DNA from: Desulfonatronovibrio sp046496945
GTDB lineage: Bacteria > Desulfobacterota > Desulfovibrionia > Desulfovibrionales > Desulfonatronovibrionaceae
Reading direction: 5' to 3'
DNA length: 8,517 bases
Assembly (NCBI GenBank): GCA_046496945.1
Contig: JAWOGL010000275.1
Span: 1 to 8,517, forward strand
Shown: piece by piece, positions 1-6,826 of the stretch
How positions within the stretch are numbered: position 1 is the stretch's first letter
How the letters are laid out: every line of letters begins with the position of its first letter
Notes under the pieces: generated by a model
What the model was told of the DNA's origin: nothing
Database searches by the model: none
What the model saw: only the letters and a program-made list of their open reading frames with translations
Translations under genes and position numbers: made by a program

Positions 1-860
1 CGAATAATGCAAAGCCTTATTCTCTGTCTTCCTGGGGAACTTATATGGGATCAAATGTTGTGATGGAATCGGCCAGTTCCATTCCTGAGTTTAGAGACAG
101 GATGAAAGGGGTAATATTGGGGATTGATTATAACCTGGACGGTAATTTTACTTTAGGGCTTGCCGGGACAATTGTTAGTCAGGATCTGGACCAGCGGGGA
201 GGTTCAGGTTCATCAACAGTAAGATCTTATCAGGGTTTTCTTTACTCCAAGTGGAATAATATTGATGATGGCGCTGGTGCATATTGGAATACAGTTCTTG
301 GTGCAGGGACCATGGATATTGAAACACATCGCTTTATAGCTTTTTTGAACCGGAAAACCAAAAGCAGTCATTCGGCCGAGGTTTATTCAGCTTCTACCAA
401 TGCCGGATATGTATTTGGAAAAGGCAAATGGGCGCTCAAGCCTGGCTTGAATATAAATTATGCGTTGTTACATGAAGACTCATATTCTGAATCCAGAGGG
501 GGAGACTTGAGCCTGGATATTGATTCCCGTGATTCCCAGTCTCTTCAATCGCGCCTGGGGATAAGCATTTCCAGAGAGATTAAATTGAAGAAAACCCTGT
601 TAATCCCAGAGTTCAGAATGTACTGGGTCAGGGAGTTTATTACTGAACCTTCAGATATTAAAGCCGGCTTTAAGAATAGTAATTCAACATTCAAAGCCAA
701 GGCCAGAAAAGTTCCAGAGAACTCTGCAATTCTGGGTCTTGGTCTTAATGCCTGGTTTTCTGACAGGATTTTTGGAGCAGTGGATTATGAATACACTTTT
801 ATGGAAAACAATCATGGATCAGAGCAGAGGATATCCGCCCAGCTCAAGATCAGATTTTAG
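1..860 (+). CDS. Autotransporter beta-barrel domain protein, C-terminal part (5' truncated by window edge)
   Basis: The reading frame is open to the left edge (first whole codon at position 3), so this is the 3' end of a longer gene; the ATG at 45 is internal. About 285 residues are visible and fit an autotransporter translocator domain (PF03797-like), the outer-membrane barrel that exports an N-terminal passenger. Visible signs are the opening WGTYMGSN stretch followed by a GVILGIDYNLDGNFTLGLAGT-like strand pair, alternating aromatic/polar strands, the late pattern SLQSRLGISISREI then LLIPEFRMYWVREF, then NSAILGLGLNAWFSDRIFGAVDYEYTF, and a terminal phenylalanine (QLKIRF), the usual outer-membrane C-terminal signal. 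The passenger lies outside the window, so its function is unknown. Base composition is clearly more AT-rich than the downstream genes, which could reflect transfer or just a fast-evolving surface protein. Family assignment is fairly sure; specific role cannot be given. Confidence 0.85.
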   Translation, partial: NNAKPYSLSSWGTYMGSNVVMESASSIPEFRDRMKGVILGIDYNLDGNFTLGLAGTIVSQDLDQRGGSGSSTVRSYQGFLYSKWNNIDDGAGAYWNTVLGAGTMDIETHRFIAFLNRKTKSSHSAEVYSASTNAGYVFGKGKWALKPGLNINYALLHEDSYSESRGGDLSLDIDSRDSQSLQSRLGISISREIKLKKTLLIPEFRMYWVREFITEPSDIKAGFKNSNSTFKAKARKVPENSAILGLGLNAWFSDRIFGAVDYEYTFMENNHGSEQRISAQLKIRF

Positions 861-861
861 A

Positions 862-876
862 AGCCTTATAAAGGCT
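862..876 (+). terminator. Short hairpin just after the autotransporter stop codon
   Basis: AGCCTT (862-867) and AAGGCT (871-876) form a perfect 6-bp stem with a 3-nt ATA loop, beginning two bases after the TAG stop. No T-run follows directly; a T7 run lies at 912-918, too far to be its U-tract. It may mark or protect the mRNA 3' end, but a classical intrinsic terminator is not shown. The remaining gap to 983 holds no recognisable gene. On the minus strand a T-rich tract lies just past the permease stop, without a convincing stem. Confidence 0.35.
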
Positions 877-983
877 GAAATACCATTTATCATTCGGGTC
901 ATTCTTTGAAATTTTTTTGAGTATTCCGTCGGGATGATAATATTCATTAGATTCTGGAAAAACAAAAAAGAACTGCCCGCACA

Positions 984-1838
984 TTACTTGCGTACCACCT
1001 GAATAATCACCCCGCCAATGACCAGGCCGGCTCCCAGATAGCCCCACAGCCCAAGATTCTCCTGCCAGAAAATATAGGCAAGCAGAGCCGCAGCCACTGG
1101 TTCGGCAGTGGCAATGACCGCGGCCTGGGAGGCCCGGAGCCTGACCAGCCCCCGGGCATAAATGAAGTAAGCGCAGTAAGTGGACATAAAACCCAGAAAA
1201 ATAAGTGGCAGCCAGACAGTCCCGGACGGGAGGGCGGGCTGAATAAAGGGCGCCAGTCCAAGCGCGCCCAGGATAAGTATCCATGAAAAAATGGTTACAG
1301 GCTGGTAACGGGCAAAAAGTTTTTTTCCGAAGATATAGTACAGGGCATAAGTGAATCCTGCCACCAGTCCGAAAAAAATCCCGGGCCAGGAAAATGTGTG
1401 GCCGGGGGCTGAATTTGTTGAAGCGGAAATAAGGATCACTCCGCTCATGCAGACAATAATCCCGGTCAGGGTCTGCACAGTGATTGTTTCCTTGAGCAGC
1501 AGAGCAGCCATTACCGCTACCCAGGCCGGAGCGGTATAGAGAAGAACCGAAGCCCTGGCAGCCCCACCCAGATCCACAGCCAGCTGGTAAGAGCCGTAAA
1601 AAATTGTCACGCACAGAAGGGCAAAAATGAACACTGCCGGCAAATCTCTTTTTTGTACGCCGATCTTTTTTACAATCAGGGCGTGACAGACAAAGAAACC
1701 CCAGCCGGTGACCGCCCTCCAGAAGGCAACTTCCAGCGGAGTAAGTCCCTGGGCAAAAGCGATTTTGGCTACCGGCCCGATGCAGCCCCACAACATGGCT
1801 GCTGTAAGAATGTAAATAAAACCCTTAAGATGTTCCAT
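984..1838 (-). CDS. EamA/DMT-superfamily transporter (10 TM permease)
   Basis: A 284-residue inner-membrane protein of the drug/metabolite transporter superfamily, built of two tandem EamA repeats (about residues 6-138 and 150-282), which is the usual length and architecture. Hydrophobic segments can be counted as about ten helices. Family-typical features are the N-terminal MLWGCIGPVAK motif (15-25), VAFWRA (38-42), and the paired repeat signatures LLYTAPAWVAVMAALLLKE (99-117) and ATAEPVAAALLAYIFWQE (243-260), each ending in the conserved acidic residue after the fourth/ninth helix. The substrate cannot be read from sequence; relatives export amino acids, metabolites or drugs. The ATG at 1838 is chosen because the first helix starts directly after it; no strong Shine-Dalgarno is visible, so translation may be coupled to sfsA, whose stop lies 30 bp upstream. 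Probably cotranscribed with sfsA. Confidence 0.9.
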   Translation of the reverse strand: MEHLKGFIYILTAAMLWGCIGPVAKIAFAQGLTPLEVAFWRAVTGWGFFVCHALIVKKIGVQKRDLPAVFIFALLCVTIFYGSYQLAVDLGGAARASVLLYTAPAWVAVMAALLLKETITVQTLTGIIVCMSGVILISASTNSAPGHTFSWPGIFFGLVAGFTYALYYIFGKKLFARYQPVTIFSWILILGALGLAPFIQPALPSGTVWLPLIFLGFMSTYCAYFIYARGLVRLRASQAAVIATAEPVAAALLAYIFWQENLGLWGYLGAGLVIGGVIIQVVRK

Positions 1839-1868
1839 GATTTACAGTTGGCTTGTCTGGTGAGGCTG

Positions 1869-2576
1869 TTATCCCCAGAAAACAGGCAGTCTCCGGCCCA
1901 GGCTGATCCCGGACTCGCAGACCACGGCTTTGTAGGGAAGGATCAGCAGGCCGCTGTCCACCGCCTTTTTCAGAATTCCGGCAAAATGGGGATCAATAAA
2001 ATCAGCCGGACCAAAGCATCTGCAGTCCGGCCTTTGAACCAGACAGAAACAGGCCACCTTATGGCCCTGTCCGGAAAGGCGCGTCAGTTCCTGCATATGT
2101 CTGGAAGCTCTTACGCTTACTGCATCAGGAAAACAGGCCCTTTCATCTTCCACCAGGGTGACGTTTTTGGCCTCAATCCATAATTTGCCCTCAGGACCTT
2201 CCAGGCAGGCATCCAGCCGGCTCTGTCCGAATACAGCTTCGGACCGGAAACTTTCATATCCCCTTAATTCTGGAATCAGTGCGTTCTCCCAGGCAATTCT
2301 CAGCATCCTGTTGGGAGTGAGAGTGTTTACGCCGACCCAGAATCCGTCCTGTCTGACCAGTTCAAGGGTGTAGGGCAGCTTTCTGCGGGGATTGTCAGAC
2401 CTGGAAAGAATAATATCCCGGCCGGGTCTCAGCAGCCCGAGCATGGAACCGGAATTGTTGGTGTGGGCGGATATGGCTTTTTTTCCCAGTCTGGCCCTGA
2501 TGATAAAGCGTTTTTCTCTTTTTTCAAAAGTGGCCTTAAAGCTGTTTGGGGGTATGGGTATTGCGGGATTGAACAA
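1869..2576 (-). CDS. sfsA: SfsA-family protein (sugar fermentation stimulation protein A homologue)
   Basis: A 235-residue protein, the same length class as E. coli SfsA (about 234). Conserved blocks in order: HTNNSGSM (38-45), a PG turn, DNPRRKLPYTLEL (61-73), WVGVNTLTPNR (80-90), GQSRLDACL (117-125), WIEAKNVTL (133-141), CFPDAVSVRASRHMQEL (148-164) and a late IDP (194-196). Family members have an N-terminal OB-like region and a C-terminal nuclease-like fold; D122 with E135-x-K137 fits a PD-(D/E)XK pattern. The cellular role is poorly defined: E. coli SfsA was linked to maltose metabolism and binds DNA. The start is TTG (2576 down to 2574): an in-frame TGA lies only six codons further upstream and no ATG intervenes. 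A weak GGA sits about 9 nt ahead of it. In the FPDAV block the common RG-x-K/R-H is RASRH here, a mild substitution. First gene of a probable two-gene unit with the permease. Confidence 0.92.
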   Translation of the reverse strand: MFNPAIPIPPNSFKATFEKREKRFIIRARLGKKAISAHTNNSGSMLGLLRPGRDIILSRSDNPRRKLPYTLELVRQDGFWVGVNTLTPNRMLRIAWENALIPELRGYESFRSEAVFGQSRLDACLEGPEGKLWIEAKNVTLVEDERACFPDAVSVRASRHMQELTRLSGQGHKVACFCLVQRPDCRCFGPADFIDPHFAGILKKAVDSGLLILPYKAVVCESGISLGRRLPVFWG

Positions 2577-2676
2577 ATCTGATTTTCCAGGACTTCAATA
2601 TATTTGTTGAAATGGGTTGACTTTCTGTCATTGTTTTGACACCAGAAAGGTGACGAGTGGTTACTCAACGTTCAAG

Positions 2677-2769
2677 GTTAACAGACTGTTGAAAATCTCC
2701 CGATTGGCTTTGTCGCTTGGAATTTTTGAACAGTCTGCCGGGTAAGGACTTTTTCAACAAGCTGTTAAG
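2677..2769. repeat. Palindromic intergenic repeat element, copy A
   Basis: A roughly 93-bp element with imperfect terminal inverted repeats: 2677-2700 against the reverse complement of 2746-2769 matches at 19 of 24 positions, with core TGTTGAAAA on the left and TTTTCAACA on the right. An inner segment, AACAGTCTG at 2729-2737, is also a perfect 9-bp complement of CAGACTGTT at 2682-2690, so the left arm has two possible partners. The block TGTTGAAAATCTCCC plus its continuation to 2717 recurs at 6680-6709, and 2718-2754 recurs at 6776-6812, in the same orientation. No coding potential. It resembles the short non-coding palindromic elements dispersed in many bacterial genomes; the family name is not known to me. 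Confidence 0.75.
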
Positions 2770-2782
2770 ATAACAAAAAGTT

Positions 2783-2788
2783 AAAGGA
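2783..2788 (+). promoter_or_regulatory. Ribosome binding site of the sigma-54 activator gene
   Basis: AAAGGA at 2783-2788 lies 7 nt before the ATG at 2796. This supports that start and therefore the conclusion that the protein has no N-terminal receiver domain. The right arm of repeat copy A ends only 13 nt upstream, so the repeat would be transcribed into the leader if the promoter lies further left. Confidence 0.7.
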
Positions 2789-2795
2789 AATATAT

Positions 2796-3791
2796 ATGGA
2801 TACTACAGGCATTATAGGTCAAAGCCCGGTATTGGTATCGGTCTTCCGGATTCTGGCCAAGGTAGCGCCCACTGATACCACAGTGCTGGTCACTGGAGAG
2901 TCCGGGACCGGCAAGGAACTGCTGGTCAGGGCATTGCACAAAAACAGTCCCAGGGCAAGCAAGCCTTTTGTGCCCATCAATTGCGGGGCAATACCCAGAG
3001 AACTTCTGGAGTCAGAGCTGTTCGGGCATGAAAAAGGCGCTTTTACCCATGCTATCAGATCCAGGCCGGGGAGATTTGAACTTGCAGATGGTGGCACGGT
3101 ATTTCTGGATGAAATTGGAGAGATGGATTTCACCCTGCAGGTAAAGATACTCAGGTTTATTCAGGAAAGAGAATTTGAAAGGGTGGGCGGCTCCAGGTCT
3201 CTCAAGGTCGATGTGCGGTTAGTCGCCGCCACCAACAGGAATCTGGAAAAAGAAGTGGAAAAAGGCAATTTCCGGGAAGATCTTTATTACCGGCTTAATG
3301 TCATTCCTCTGGTGCTGCCTCCTCTTAGAGCCAGGGGTGAAGACATCCTTTTGCTGGCTGAATATTTTCTGAAGAAATTTTGCGAGAATAGAGTATGTGA
3401 CCAGCTCAGTGTTTCTGAACAGGCCAAAAAGCTGCTCCTGGCATATTCATGGCCGGGCAATGTGCGTGAACTGGAAAACTTTATGGAAAGGATGACTATT
3501 CTTTGTGAAGAGCAGGAGATCAAACCGGAGGATTTACCGGACAAGATACTGTCCGCAAGCGGCATGGAACCGGCGCAGACTCAGGCGATGCCCAGGGGTT
3601 TTGAGTGGCCCGGACTCAGGGATATGGATGAAAGAAAAATGAACCTTAAGGATTTTCTGGATAAAATTGAGGAGAATCTGCTGGTGGAGGCCCTGCAGAC
3701 TGCCGGAGGGGTAAAAAACCAGGCAGCTGAAACCCTTGGCATAAAAAGGACCACTCTTATTGAGAAATTAAAAAAGAAAAAAATTGGCTGA
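2796..3791 (+). CDS. Sigma-54-dependent transcriptional activator lacking a receiver domain (AAA+ plus Fis-type HTH)
   Basis: A 331-residue bacterial enhancer-binding protein that would use ATP hydrolysis to remodel closed sigma-54 RNA polymerase complexes. The AAA+ domain starts almost at the first residue (GIIGQS) and runs to about 250: Walker A GESGTGKE (34-41), the sigma-54 contact loop GAFTHA (81-86), Walker B region GGTVFLDEIGEM (99-110), sensor I AATNRNL (144-150), arginine-finger region FREDLYYRLNV (159-169), sensor II WPGNVREL (219-226). A linker leads to a C-terminal Fis-type helix-turn-helix (about 285-331) ending in LGIKRTTLIEKLKKKK. No receiver, GAF or PAS domain precedes the ATPase, as in PspF, so control must come from a partner protein, expression level or another input. 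The contact loop has His in place of the second Gly of GAFTGA. The next gene lies downstream on the same strand and is a plausible target or partner, though I found no convincing -24/-12 promoter in the window. Confidence 0.93.
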   Translation: MDTTGIIGQSPVLVSVFRILAKVAPTDTTVLVTGESGTGKELLVRALHKNSPRASKPFVPINCGAIPRELLESELFGHEKGAFTHAIRSRPGRFELADGGTVFLDEIGEMDFTLQVKILRFIQEREFERVGGSRSLKVDVRLVAATNRNLEKEVEKGNFREDLYYRLNVIPLVLPPLRARGEDILLLAEYFLKKFCENRVCDQLSVSEQAKKLLLAYSWPGNVRELENFMERMTILCEEQEIKPEDLPDKILSASGMEPAQTQAMPRGFEWPGLRDMDERKMNLKDFLDKIEENLLVEALQTAGGVKNQAAETLGIKRTTLIEKLKKKKIG

Positions 3792-3817
3792 TTTTAGCCT
3801 GGATTTTGCAAGCGGAC

Positions 3818-3850
3818 AGTTGTTAACTCCGCGCTGCGGCCTTTCAACAG
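3818..3850 (+). repeat. Small imperfect hairpin between the activator and TPR genes, possible relic of the repeat family
   Basis: GTTG (3819-3822) and CCGC (3829-3832) can pair with CAAC (3845-3848) and GCGG (3836-3839), with a 3-nt loop and an internal bulge. The outer sequences, GTTGTTAACTCC on the left and CCTTTCAACAG on the right, look like shortened forms of the ends of the repeats at 2677 and 6671. It lies in the short gap before the TPR gene and could influence read-through. The similarity is brief and may be chance. Confidence 0.3.
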
Positions 3851-3875
3851 AATGCATCATTGGCTCTGGATATGT

Positions 3876-6674
3876 ATGTCCCATAAAAATATTATAATTA
3901 TATTCATTAGTTTTGCATGGCTGCTTGTCTACGCGCAAGTAGCGAACGCCCTGGATATTTATTGGGGCGCGCATCCCAATCATGAAAGGATTGTGTTTGA
4001 ATTTCAGGATCAGGTCAGTGAATATAATGTGCAGCGCACCGGGACGGAGGAAATGACCCTGTATCTTCCAGGGGATATCTGGGACACTGAAACCAGGCCT
4101 TCAGAGGTGGATTTTGGCGGCTCCAGATTGATAGGAAATGTCCGGGTGGAAGATAATGCCTGTATCGTCAACACCCGAAACAGTGCTTTTGGGTATATTT
4201 CTTTTTATCTGGACCAGGAGAACAAGATAGTTGTTGATATTTTCCAGGATCCTGCCGGCAGAACCTGGCCTGCAGGCATTGACGATCCCATTCCTGCACC
4301 TGCCCGGCCTTCCCCGGAAACTACCGCTCCTCCATCTGATCCTGACCCAGAATCCACTCCTGAACCAGAGCCTGAAACTTCTCCTGAGGTGTCTCAGCGG
4401 GTTTCCACGACTGAACCTGCAACCCCGGATTCAGATTCCGGTCCTGACCCTGCTCCGTCCTACAGGGTTAGAACCGCTATACAGCGGGTTGGCCCGGAAG
4501 ATATGTCTGCAATGGACGAGCCGGAAACAGTGGAACAGGAACCGTCATCCAGGGTAACCGCGAGAATAGACAGAGACGAGAGGCCGCAGGACCGGGGAGA
4601 ACCTGAAGAATCAGAGGTTCCTGAAGAAGAGCCGCAAGAAGAGGATGTTCAGGAAACCGAAGAAAGTGAACAGCAGGCAGTCCTTCACCCTGATCTTGAA
4701 GAAGCAGAGGAAGCTGCTGACGAGTATGAAGAGCTGATCTTCGCTGCCAAGGCCATGATGAACGGAGGAGATTACAGGGGCGCAGTAAACATTTTCAGTA
4801 CCCTTATTGACGACCCTGATCTTCCGGACGAGTATATGGAAGACGTGCTCTATTCCCATGCCGAGGCCAATTTTCAGATGCTCAGGCATGATATCAGAGA
4901 AAACTACAACGATATTATCAAGCCATTTGAGCGGGCTATCAACTATGATCCCGGTTCTCCAAGACTGCCGGACGCTCTTTTAAATCTGGGTTATATTAAC
5001 CTGCAGGTGGGCAATGAGCCGGAAGCGCGGGGATATTTCAATCTGATCAGGGAAGAATATCCACAGCACGGCTCTGTGCCGTCCACATATTTTTACTGGG
5101 GGGATTATTATCTGGATCAGAACCGGTTTAAGGAAGCGGCTGACAGCTTTGAACATATAGTGGAGAAGTATCCGGACAGCCAACTGGTCAAACCGGCAGC
5201 TGTGAATCTGGCCAGGGCTTTCAGTGAACTTGATCTGCATGAAGAGGCCCTGGATGTACTTGAATATGTTCATAACCGCTGGCCCAGGCATTATATTGAT
5301 GACCCGGATTTCCTTACACTCGCGGGATATATCCTGTACAGCAATGACCGGCTGGACCAGGCCGCAGAGAGATTTCTGCATTATATCAACCTGGTTCCGG
5401 AAGGAGATCAGGTTGACGTGTCCATGGCCAGATTAGGGGATATTTATCTGCTGCAGGACAAAAAAGAAGCAGCCAAAGAAATATATCAGGAAACCGTGCG
5501 CCAGTTTCCAGACGAGGAAGGAGGGCTGATAGCAGCCATGCGCCTGGCAGAGGAAGGCATTCACGATGAACCTTCCATAAGCGATATGTTCACAGTCTTT
5601 GATCAGCCTTATACTCTGCGGCCTGAACAGATATATACCCGCATAAGCCAGGATTATCCCGACAGTCCCCTGGCCCCGGTAGCCCTGCTCAAACTGGCCA
5701 TGTGGAGACTGTTTCAGGATGAATTTCTGGAGACTCTGGAAGTAATAGAAGAGTTTTCCAGCAGGTACGCCCACAAAGACCTCTGGCCCAGGGCCCTGGA
5801 GCTTGGCTTTGATACATTTGCCCGTCTGGTGGAAGACAGATATCAGGATGAAGAATATACCGGGGTTGTGGAGATCTGGGAACAATATGCTTATCTTAAT
5901 GAAAATCCTGAGCTTCTGGATGTTGAAACCAATCTGGCCCTGGCTGACAGTTACTGGAACATAAACCGCATGGAAGAAGCCCTGGCTCTGGCCAGGCCTT
6001 TCCTGGATGTGGCTGAAATGGACGAGCAAAGTTACGGGGCGTTGTCCCTGGTACTTGGAATATATCTGGAAATGAGGGACTGGTCCGCCATACTTGACCT
6101 GGACCAGAAGGCCGGGGACTGGGATCTGCCCAAAGAAGAAAGGATGCAGCTGGATTACGCCAGAGCCCTGGCATTTCAGAACACCGGCCGTGAGGAAGAA
6201 GCCCTGCCTTTATGGAGGGAACTGGCCGTGGAAACAGACTTCTCCTCAAAACAAAGGGCTTTTGCCCTGTTCTTTCTGGCTCAGGACGCGTATGCGCGGC
6301 AGGATTATGAAAAAGTCTACGTATTTGCCCAGGAATCACTCGCCCTGTTCATGAAGCAGGAAGAGCAGAATCTGGCCAGGATAAGGACCTGTCTGGACAT
6401 GCTGGTGGAGTCCACCGCCAGCACGGGCCGGATGAAAGAAGCCCTGGGCTGGGCTCTGGAGTACGAAAATTATATTGAAGAAGATGATCCTGACTGGCCG
6501 GCCATTCAATATCGCCTGGCCAGGATGTACCGGCTGAACCATCAGTATGAGAACTGGGAAAGAGTCCTCAAGGAGCTTATTCAGGCCTATCCGGACAGTG
6601 TGTTCAGCAGGATGGCCCAGTCAGATCTGAACAGCAGGCGGTTGACTACAGAGGCTGAACAGTACAACCCCTGA
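3876..6674 (+). CDS. Exported AMIN-like/TPR repeat protein with long acidic linker
   Basis: A 932-residue protein from the ATG at 3876; an in-frame ATG at 3852 would add eight residues. I prefer 3876 because GGA at 3868-3870 precedes it and it gives a clean signal peptide: MSHKN, a hydrophobic core of isoleucines and aromatics, then QVANA with predicted cleavage near residue 25. There is no lipobox cysteine, so a soluble or envelope-associated periplasmic protein is likely. Residues about 26-125 (LDIYWGAHPNHERIVFEF onward) resemble an AMIN-type beta domain, as found at the N-termini of PilQ and AmiC, which bind the cell wall; this is tentative. Residues about 126-280 are a disordered Pro/Glu/Thr-rich, highly acidic linker. 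From about 285 to the end are TPR-like helical pairs, e.g. DYYLDQNRFKEAADSFEHIVEKYPDS and GDIYLLQDKKEAAKEIYQETVRQFPD, degenerating toward the C-terminus. TPR arrays of this kind scaffold envelope complexes. The partner is unknown. Likely cotranscribed with the upstream sigma-54 activator (84-bp gap). Confidence 0.85.
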   Translation: MSHKNIIIIFISFAWLLVYAQVANALDIYWGAHPNHERIVFEFQDQVSEYNVQRTGTEEMTLYLPGDIWDTETRPSEVDFGGSRLIGNVRVEDNACIVNTRNSAFGYISFYLDQENKIVVDIFQDPAGRTWPAGIDDPIPAPARPSPETTAPPSDPDPESTPEPEPETSPEVSQRVSTTEPATPDSDSGPDPAPSYRVRTAIQRVGPEDMSAMDEPETVEQEPSSRVTARIDRDERPQDRGEPEESEVPEEEPQEEDVQETEESEQQAVLHPDLEEAEEAADEYEELIFAAKAMMNGGDYRGAVNIFSTLIDDPDLPDEYMEDVLYSHAEANFQMLRHDIRENYNDIIKPFERAINYDPGSPRLPDALLNLGYINLQVGNEPEARGYFNLIREEYPQHGSVPSTYFYWGDYYLDQNRFKEAADSFEHIVEKYPDSQLVKPAAVNLARAFSELDLHEEALDVLEYVHNRWPRHYIDDPDFLTLAGYILYSNDRLDQAAERFLHYINLVPEGDQVDVSMARLGDIYLLQDKKEAAKEIYQETVRQFPDEEGGLIAAMRLAEEGIHDEPSISDMFTVFDQPYTLRPEQIYTRISQDYPDSPLAPVALLKLAMWRLFQDEFLETLEVIEEFSSRYAHKDLWPRALELGFDTFARLVEDRYQDEEYTGVVEIWEQYAYLNENPELLDVETNLALADSYWNINRMEEALALARPFLDVAEMDEQSYGALSLVLGIYLEMRDWSAILDLDQKAGDWDLPKEERMQLDYARALAFQNTGREEEALPLWRELAVETDFSSKQRAFALFFLAQDAYARQDYEKVYVFAQESLALFMKQEEQNLARIRTCLDMLVESTASTGRMKEALGWALEYENYIEEDDPDWPAIQYRLARMYRLNHQYENWERVLKELIQAYPDSVFSRMAQSDLNSRRLTTEAEQYNP

Positions 6675-6826
6675 CAGGTTGTTGAAAATCTCCCAATTGC
6701 TTTGTCGCTGCAAAAAGTTCAAACTCGCACCTGCTAAATACGCCGCGATCTTGAACTTTTTTTGTTCCTTGTTCCTGGGATTTTTGAACTGCCATTGGAA
6801 TAAGGACTTTTTAGGTGCGCTGCTAA
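6671..6826. repeat. Palindromic intergenic repeat element, copy B (longer, with inner hairpin)
   Basis: Begins at the stop codon of the TPR gene. Segment 6680-6709 matches 2687-2717 of copy A with one substitution and one indel, and 6776-6812 matches 2718-2754 at 28 of 37 positions without gaps. Between them copy B carries 66 extra bases (6710-6775) that copy A lacks. The right end (6813-6826) has lost the CAACA core but keeps GCTG and TAA, so its terminal inverted repeat is degraded. Orientation is the same as copy A. It lies immediately 3' of the TPR gene, where its hairpins could act on transcript ends. Confidence 0.72.
6712..6761 (+). terminator. Hairpin with T-run inside repeat copy B, possible terminator of the TPR gene
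   Basis: AAAAAGTTCAA (6712-6722) and TTGAACTTTTT (6751-6761) form a perfect 11-bp stem; after a 2x2 internal mismatch TCGC (6725-6728) and GCGA (6745-6748) extend it, leaving a 16-nt loop. The descending arm runs into seven Ts (6757-6763). The stem is AT-rich at the base, so termination efficiency is uncertain, and the structure belongs to the repeat, so any terminator role may be incidental. Confidence 0.45.

Noticed and set aside
889..938. Imperfect inverted repeat in the gap after the autotransporter gene
   Set aside because: Only five contiguous pairs, no U-tract in the right place; not distinguishable from chance.
850..1791. 313-codon open frame on the minus strand overlapping the permease
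   Set aside because: Cysteine- and glycine-rich low-quality translation, shadow of the EamA permease frame, which has clear family motifs.
1653..2183. 176-codon plus-strand open frame across the sfsA/permease junction
   Set aside because: Antisense to two recognised genes, no family resemblance.
2597..2602. TATATT on the minus strand as a -10 box for sfsA
   Set aside because: No -35-like hexamer at suitable distance; AT-rich chance match is likely.
2617..2664. TTGACT and TTGACA hexamers upstream of the activator as -35 boxes
   Set aside because: No acceptable TATAAT-like hexamer at 16-18 bp from either, so a promoter cannot be supported.
3785..3875. Possible sigma-54 -24/-12 promoter before the TPR gene (TGGCTGATTTTAGC near 3785)
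   Set aside because: Spacing between GG and GC is one base short and the -24 block departs from TGGCAC; it also overlaps the activator's stop.
5433..6029. 198-codon minus-strand frame inside the TPR gene
   Set aside because: Antisense shadow of a well-supported coding frame.
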